DNA from: CAZNSX01 sp964575845
Lineage (GTDB): Bacteria; UBA8248; CAZNSX01
NCBI GenBank assembly: GCA_964575845.1
Contig: CAZNSX010000002.1
Coordinates: forward strand, 620,001-684,000
Direction: 5' to 3'
DNA: 64,000 nt
The notes beneath the pieces were generated by a model, which did no database searches, was not told where the DNA came from, and saw only the letters and a list, made by a program, of their open reading frames with translations. A program made the position numbers and the translations under genes. Shown here in pieces: positions 59,577 to 64,000 of the stretch. Each line of letters opens with the position of its first letter. The stretch's first letter is position 1.

Positions 59577-61330
59577 GCAAGAGAGAGCAAGAGCCGCTGA
59601 GGTCTCGGGAGGCGAAGCCTCGGCTCCTTCTCATGGAAGAAAGCCCCTCCCTCATGCGCCTGCTTTGGGAGAGCTTCGGCGAAAGTGAGTTCACCCTGGA
59701 GACTTGGGAGGGGGGACGCCCCAGCGCCAAGGCCCTTCTCGGGCGCGAGCCTGACCTTATCCTGGCTCCCTTGAGGGGCCGGCAGGTCAACGGGCTCAGA
59801 CTCTGCAAGCAGTTAAAGAGGCGTGATAGGGAGGGTTATACGCCCTTCCTCCTCCTGACCTCTGACGGCTCTTCTAAACTGGTTCTGGAGGGCCTCGCCG
59901 CGGGTGCCGATGATTGTGTTTCCCTTCCGACTCGAGCAGAGGAACTTGCCGGCCGCATCCGCGTGCATCTGGGCTTGAAGAGACGCTTTGATGCCATAGG
60001 GGAAAGGCTCTCGGATTTGGAGCGCCGCGAGGGGGAAGCCGAGGCGGCCACAGAGATAGGTCGAATACTGGCCATTCGGGGCCGCTCCCTCTATGGCAAG
60101 CTGAGAAGATGCCTCACTATAACCCTCGCCCAGGTGGAAGCTGAACATGGGTCCTTGATGCTTCTGAATGAGCGGGGTCAGCTGGAGGTGAAGATTGCAA
60201 CTCGAGCTGAGCTGGAAGGAAGGAGCCGAGAGCTCTCGGAGCAGGGTGTGTCCACACTGGCCCTGAGGGAGGGGAAATCGGTTTTTGTTGAGGATATTCG
60301 CTCCGACCCCAGATTTGAGGCACAGTGGGCTCATCATTACCGCAAGGACTTCGCCCTCTCCGTCCCCATCAGGCAAGATGGGCAGGTGATCGGCGTGCTC
60401 AATGTTTCAGAGCGCAAGGTGGATGTACCCTTTGATGAGAAAGATGAAGCACTTCTTCTGCGGTTCACCGAGAAGATAGCTCCCTTCCTTGAGAACGCCC
60501 GCCTAAGGGAAGCCCTCAGGGGCGAGCGAGATGAGCTGAGGCGCCAGCTCAAGCTCAACCGTAAGCTCATGGATAAGACCGCAGCCCAGAATGAGGCCCT
60601 TCGCCGGGAGAGGGCGAATCTGGAGGCTGCCAACGTGAAGCTCAGGGAGCTGGAGCAGGTTAAGTCTGACCTGACCCACATGGTCATCCATGACCTCAAG
60701 GGGCCCTTGAGCGAGGTCATGTCGAACCTGGACTTGCTGAGGTCGGGAGAGCTGGTCGAAGAGGACCGGGAGTGCCTGGAGACGGCCATGAGCGGGTCCG
60801 AGCGCTTGCTTTGCATGATTAATGATATGCTGGATATCAGCAGGATGGAAGAAGGTCGCTTCAGCCTCAAAAAAGAGGGGATAAAGCTTAACCTCCTGGT
60901 GGAGGACGCCCTGGAAAGACTCTCGGCCCTGGCGAGTCAGCGGGGAATATCCTTTAGGTATAAAGCAGCCGGGTGCTTACCCCCGGTGTTGGCCGACCCG
61001 CGAATCCTGGAAAGGGTTATGGATAATATCCTTACCAATGCCATCGCCTACTCGCCCGGGGGAGGGATGGTGACGGTCACCACGGAAGTTCCCGTGGGCG
61101 GCCGAGAGGTTAGAGTGAGCGTAACGGATGAGGGCGAGGGAGTCTCCCAGGGTGACCGCGAGCGCATTTTTGAGAAGTTCCGCCAAGGGGAGGGAGGCCG
61201 CTTGCTCCGCAAGGGAGCGGGCCTCGGCCTCGCCTTCTGTCGGATGGCAACCGAGGCCCATGGCGGGCGAATCTGGGTGGATAGCGAGCCGGGCAAGGGA
61301 AGCACCTTCTGTTTCGCCATTCCACTTTGA
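59573..61330 (+). CDS. Histidine kinase with degenerate receiver and GAF domains
   Basis: A 585-residue cytosolic sensor kinase. Residues 17-140 look like a receiver, but the phosphoacceptor Asp is Ala (L-I-L-A-P-L) and the conserved Lys-Pro is replaced (S-L-P-T-R). A GAF domain (about 165-310) and coiled coil precede the HisKA box with His in V-I-H-D-L-K-G-P-L near 374. The HATPase has N-box N-I-L-T-N-A near 488, D-E-G-E-G, F-E-K-F and G-L-G-L. No membrane segment is seen. It is translationally coupled to guaB and followed by the receiver-TPR gene 9 bases on, its likely partner. Confidence 0.93.
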   Translation: MSKREQEPLRSREAKPRLLLMEESPSLMRLLWESFGESEFTLETWEGGRPSAKALLGREPDLILAPLRGRQVNGLRLCKQLKRRDREGYTPFLLLTSDGSSKLVLEGLAAGADDCVSLPTRAEELAGRIRVHLGLKRRFDAIGERLSDLERREGEAEAATEIGRILAIRGRSLYGKLRRCLTITLAQVEAEHGSLMLLNERGQLEVKIATRAELEGRSRELSEQGVSTLALREGKSVFVEDIRSDPRFEAQWAHHYRKDFALSVPIRQDGQVIGVLNVSERKVDVPFDEKDEALLLRFTEKIAPFLENARLREALRGERDELRRQLKLNRKLMDKTAAQNEALRRERANLEAANVKLRELEQVKSDLTHMVIHDLKGPLSEVMSNLDLLRSGELVEEDRECLETAMSGSERLLCMINDMLDISRMEEGRFSLKKEGIKLNLLVEDALERLSALASQRGISFRYKAAGCLPPVLADPRILERVMDNILTNAIAYSPGGGMVTVTTEVPVGGREVRVSVTDEGEGVSQGDRERIFEKFRQGEGGRLLRKGAGLGLAFCRMATEAHGGRIWVDSEPGKGSTFCFAIPL

Positions 61331-61339
61331 GGTGAGGCG

Positions 61340-62506
61340 GTGAGACAAGCGAGGAAGCCAGGCAGGAAGTTGAAGTTTCTTGTGGTGGATGACATGTCCA
61401 ACATGCGCAAGACCATACGGAACATGCTGCGCAAGCTGGGCTACGAGGACGTCACAGAGGCCGAGGACGGAGACACGGCCCTTTCGCGCCTCAGGGCAGT
61501 CCGCTACGACTTCGTCATTGCTGACTGGAAGATGCCTCGCATGAGCGGTATCGAACTCCTGCAAACCGTCCGGAAAAGCGACGCCCTGCGCAACATTCCC
61601 TTCCTGATGGTGACGGCTGAGATAAATGAGGCGACCGTGGCTCAGGCTGCCGAAGGGGAGGTCGATGGTTATATCATAAAGCCTTTCTTCGCCATGACGC
61701 TGGAGGAGAAGATCAACGGAATCCTGGAGCGCAGGGCCAATCCCTCACAACTTGAGTTACATCTCCGCAAGGCTCAGGCGTGTCTTGCCGACGGACAGCT
61801 GAATCAGGCTCTGGCCGAGTGTGAGGAAGCCCTCCGGCTTCAGCCTACCAGTGCGCGTGCCATGACCCTCATGGGAGAGGTTTTTGAAAAAGGAGGGCAG
61901 CTGGAGCAGGCGGAGCAGAGTTACAAGGCCGCGGTTCACCACAACCCTATGTTCCTCAAGGGTCAGGATCAACTGGGCCACCTTTGCGAGCGCCAGGGCA
62001 AGCAAAAGGAGGCCATAGAGGCCTTTCAGGCCGCAGCCAGGATAAGCCCCTCTAACGCGGAGCGTCAGATGGAGCTGGGTAAGGCCCTTTTGGAGGAGGG
62101 CAGGGTGGAGGAGGCGTCCTTTGCCTTTGAAGAGGCAGTCCGGGCCGACCGGGATAAGGAGAAGCGCACGACAGAGATTGGCGAGGCCTTCCTCTCCAAG
62201 GGTCAAGCCGAGAGGGCGATACAGAGCTTCCAGCAGGTCCTGGCCCAGAACCCCGAGAACCTCCATGTCTATAACCGCCTGGGCATTGCCTTCCGGCAGA
62301 AGGGCCTTTACAAGGAGGCCATAAACGAGTACCTGAAGGCTCTGGCCATCGACCCCAATGATGAGATCCTACACTATAACTTGGGGCGTGCCTATCTGGA
62401 GGGCAGAGACGAAGCTAACGCAGTAAAATCCTTCAGAAAAGCCTTGGAGCTTAACCCTGACTTTGAAGAAGCCAATGAGATTTTAAGGGAGACCGTTGGA
62501 TCGTAG
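61340..62506 (+). CDS. Response regulator with C-terminal TPR repeats
   Basis: A 388-residue protein. The CheY-like receiver (10-135) has D17-D18, phosphoacceptor D62 (I-A-D-W-K-M-P) and Lys in I-I-K-P. Residues 140-380 hold about six to seven TPR units, the last ending L-E-L-N-P-D-F-E-E-A. It lacks DNA-binding or enzymatic domains and probably scaffolds protein partners when phosphorylated. The GTG start has GAGGTGAGGCG upstream. The histidine kinase before it is the obvious candidate phosphodonor. Confidence 0.93.
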   Translation: MRQARKPGRKLKFLVVDDMSNMRKTIRNMLRKLGYEDVTEAEDGDTALSRLRAVRYDFVIADWKMPRMSGIELLQTVRKSDALRNIPFLMVTAEINEATVAQAAEGEVDGYIIKPFFAMTLEEKINGILERRANPSQLELHLRKAQACLADGQLNQALAECEEALRLQPTSARAMTLMGEVFEKGGQLEQAEQSYKAAVHHNPMFLKGQDQLGHLCERQGKQKEAIEAFQAAARISPSNAERQMELGKALLEEGRVEEASFAFEEAVRADRDKEKRTTEIGEAFLSKGQAERAIQSFQQVLAQNPENLHVYNRLGIAFRQKGLYKEAINEYLKALAIDPNDEILHYNLGRAYLEGRDEANAVKSFRKALELNPDFEEANEILRETVGS

Positions 62507-62584
62507 CGCCTCTCCAATCGCTCATTTTCCCATGAAGCTGAAAAGGAGAGGTGGTGTTTGAATTGAGGCCCGCAAGAGACTTCC

Positions 62585-63241
62585 ATGAGGCGAAAACGCA
62601 CCGAGATAGATAAGGATGAGCTTCCTCTTCCAGAGGAACCGGAGGAAGAGGAGGCGCAGGAGCAATATTCGGCTCAGGCGGTAATGCCCGAGCCTGAGCT
62701 CGACTCCGAGGGGGTTCCCCCCGCCAGGCGGCGTGCGCCTCTGCTCCCCGCCCTCGGGGGTGTGGTGGCCCTCCTCTGCGTGGGTTGGATTGTGGCATAT
62801 TTTATCCCGGTCTCCCTGGAGCGGGAGGCCAGGGCTCCCATGAAGAAGACTCTTCAGGGGCTCCCGCCTGAGCTTAAGCCCTCCGGGTGGCTTGAGGCGA
62901 AGGCCCTCAAGAGGAGGGAGCTGGAACGGGCAATAGACCTATCCCTGGGCAAGCCCTTTTACGTGCCCTTGCGAAGGGGCGGGGGTGGAGAGGAGGTCTT
63001 TTTCCTTAAACTTGCCCTGACTCTGGAACTTTCCGACTCCGCCACAGCCCAAGAGGCCAAGAGCAAGCTGCCCCTCCTGCGAAAAAAGGTTTTCACCCTC
63101 CTCCGGAGCACCACATTCGAGAGCCTCAGAGGGCGGGGGGCCGGGGCTCAGCTGAAGGGCGCGCTCATGGCCTCCCTCAATGGGGCCCTCACCACAGGCC
63201 AGCTGAAGAGGCTTTATTTCACCGACTTCATAATTCACTGA
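62585..63241 (+). CDS. FliL-like flagellar basal body-associated protein
   Basis: A 218-residue protein. The acidic, proline-rich N terminus (1-48) is followed by one membrane helix (about 52-72) and a periplasmic domain that ends L-K-R-L-Y-F-T-D-F-I-I-H, the pattern at the C terminus of FliL. FliL stabilises stators at the flagellar motor. No other flagellar gene is nearby, so this may be a divergent FliL paralogue. The ATG has no clear ribosome-binding site; AAGGAGAGG lies 32-40 bases upstream and serves only a 19-codon frame. The guaA start follows 2 bases after its stop. Confidence 0.78.
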   Translation: MRRKRTEIDKDELPLPEEPEEEEAQEQYSAQAVMPEPELDSEGVPPARRRAPLLPALGGVVALLCVGWIVAYFIPVSLEREARAPMKKTLQGLPPELKPSGWLEAKALKRRELERAIDLSLGKPFYVPLRRGGGGEEVFFLKLALTLELSDSATAQEAKSKLPLLRKKVFTLLRSTTFESLRGRGAGAQLKGALMASLNGALTTGQLKRLYFTDFIIH

Positions 63242-63243
63242 AA

Positions 63244-64000
63244 GTGACAGAGAAGGTCCTCATTCTCGACTTCGGCTCCCAGTACACCCAGCTCATTGCC
63301 CGGAGGGTCAGGGAGAACCAGGTTTATTGTGAGATTTTGCCATGTACGGTGACTCTGGAGGAGGTGAAGGCGTCTGCTCCCGGGGCCGTCATCCTCTCCG
63401 GGGGGCCGGCCAGCGTCTATGAACCGGTGGCCCCCGGGACGGAGCGTTCACTTTTCGAGCTCGGGGTCCCCGTCTTGGGAATCTGCTACGGTATGCAGCT
63501 CATGGCCCACCTCCTGGGGGGCAAGGTGAAGGCCGGGATGAGGCGCGAGTACGGCCGGGCGGAGCTCTCAGTCCGGGACCGGCGCGACCTCTTCTCAGCT
63601 CTGGCCGAACGGGAGGTGGTCTGGATGAGCCACGGCGATAGGGTGGAGGAGGCGCCGCCTGGCTTTGAGGCCATCGCCAGTTCCGAGAGCTCGCCGGTGG
63701 CCGCTATGCGTTCTGCAGATGGGCGCCTCTTCGGGATCCAATTTCACCCCGAGGTGGTGCACACGCCCAATGGAGGAAGGATCATCCGAAATTTCCTCTT
63801 CGGCATCTGCGGCTTCCGGGGTGAGTGGACCATGCGCTCCTTCGTGGAGGGGGCCTTAAAGGCAATAAGGGACCAGGTGGGCAATGGTGGGGTAATATGT
63901 GGCCTGAGCGGTGGAGTGGACTCCTCCGTGACGGCACTCCTCCTTCACCGGGCTGTGGGCGACCGGCTCACCTGCATCTTCGTCGATAACGGCCTCCTGC
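63244..64000 (+). CDS. guaA: GMP synthase (glutamine-hydrolysing), 5' part, cut by the window end
   Basis: 252 codons from the GTG at 63244 to the window edge. The class I glutamine amidotransferase domain has D-F-G-S-Q-Y-T-Q near 10, catalytic Cys in G-I-C-Y-G-M-Q near 80 and H-P-E-V near 165. The ATP-pyrophosphatase domain begins with the P-loop L-S-G-G-V-D-S-S-V near 224. It converts XMP to GMP, the step after GuaB. The GTG follows the FliL-like stop by 2 bases with little ribosome-binding site, so translation likely depends on re-initiation. Confidence 0.95.
   Translation, partial: MTEKVLILDFGSQYTQLIARRVRENQVYCEILPCTVTLEEVKASAPGAVILSGGPASVYEPVAPGTERSLFELGVPVLGICYGMQLMAHLLGGKVKAGMRREYGRAELSVRDRRDLFSALAEREVVWMSHGDRVEEAPPGFEAIASSESSPVAAMRSADGRLFGIQFHPEVVHTPNGGRIIRNFLFGICGFRGEWTMRSFVEGALKAIRDQVGNGGVICGLSGGVDSSVTALLLHRAVGDRLTCIFVDNGLL

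Noticed and set aside
1..64000. CRISPR arrays, insertion sequences, integrases, toxin-antitoxin or phage-defence systems
   Set aside because: I looked for regularly spaced repeats, transposase motifs and small paired toxin-antitoxin genes and found none. The HNH protein at 47473-47823 matches the YajD housekeeping family rather than a defence nuclease.

Overview
The window is a gene-dense bacterial chromosome segment of high-GC DNA (about 60% by eye), with short intergenic gaps, many 4-base start/stop overlaps and frequent GTG/TTG starts. Gene content points to a Gram-negative, probably anaerobic or facultative, heterotroph: HtrA, two lipoprotein genes beside secA (one with a Tat signal), a FliL-like protein, an HD-GYP regulator, a benzoate-CoA-ligase-type enzyme, a molybdenum hydroxylase split into two polypeptides, and an OsmC-family gene read through an in-frame UGA with a SECIS-like hairpin. 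This would fit an uncultured Desulfobacterota (deltaproteobacterial) or neighbouring lineage, but the assignment is an inference from gene content. No rRNA, tRNA, CRISPR array, phage or insertion sequence was recognised.

Layout. 1-2.3 kb: tail of a probable anti-sigma factor, HtrA protease, and a convergent cyclase. 2.4-9.3 kb: SDR, GNAT, TldE/PmbA, SecA and two lipoprotein genes, all forward. 9.3-12.6 kb reverse: ROK sugar kinase and an amino-acid permease fused to tandem UspA domains. 12.7 kb: DedA membrane protein. 13.5-17.9 kb reverse: heat-shock operon hsp20-lon-glycerate 2-kinase, with a near-consensus sigma70 promoter and a hairpin that hides the hsp20 Shine-Dalgarno. 17.9-23.3 kb forward: NAD-kinase-like protein, MiaB, bifunctional nuclease, histidine phosphatase and two tandem SDRs. 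23.8-25.8 kb: UvrD-type helicase. 25.9-28.5 kb: a small accessory island with a lipoprotein, an 867-base stretch without genes that carries a terminator, a coiled-coil membrane protein and the predicted selenoprotein OsmC.

28.7-41.3 kb is the most distinctive part. An aryl-CoA ligase and the N-terminal half of a xanthine-dehydrogenase-type large subunit (forward) face the C-terminal half (reverse). The C-terminal half is the last gene of a long reverse run: PyrR, VOC epimerase, Asp/Glu-racemase-family isomerase, threonine synthase, cysteine synthase, M24 creatinase-like protein, alcohol dehydrogenase, PreA-like reductase, DUF6282 hydrolase, then the Mo-binding half. The set of hydroxylase, ring reductase, amidohydrolase-like enzyme, dehydrogenase and maleate-isomerase-like enzyme resembles the logic of anaerobic nicotinate breakdown and may be an uncharacterised N-heterocycle pathway.

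41.5-50.7 kb: ACC-deaminase-family PLP enzyme, nitroreductase, HD-GYP response regulator, radical SAM YhcC, then reverse FmdB, AroA, YajD HNH and an RlmI-type methyltransferase, then forward YhaM-like HD protein and a cytochrome b5-like protein. 50.7-55.9 kb reverse: RecD2 helicase, Zn-alcohol dehydrogenase, a receiver-ATPase regulator and MazG. 56-64 kb forward: MutL, then guaB and guaA (truncated by the window end), separated by a pseudo-receiver histidine kinase, a receiver-TPR protein and a FliL-like protein.
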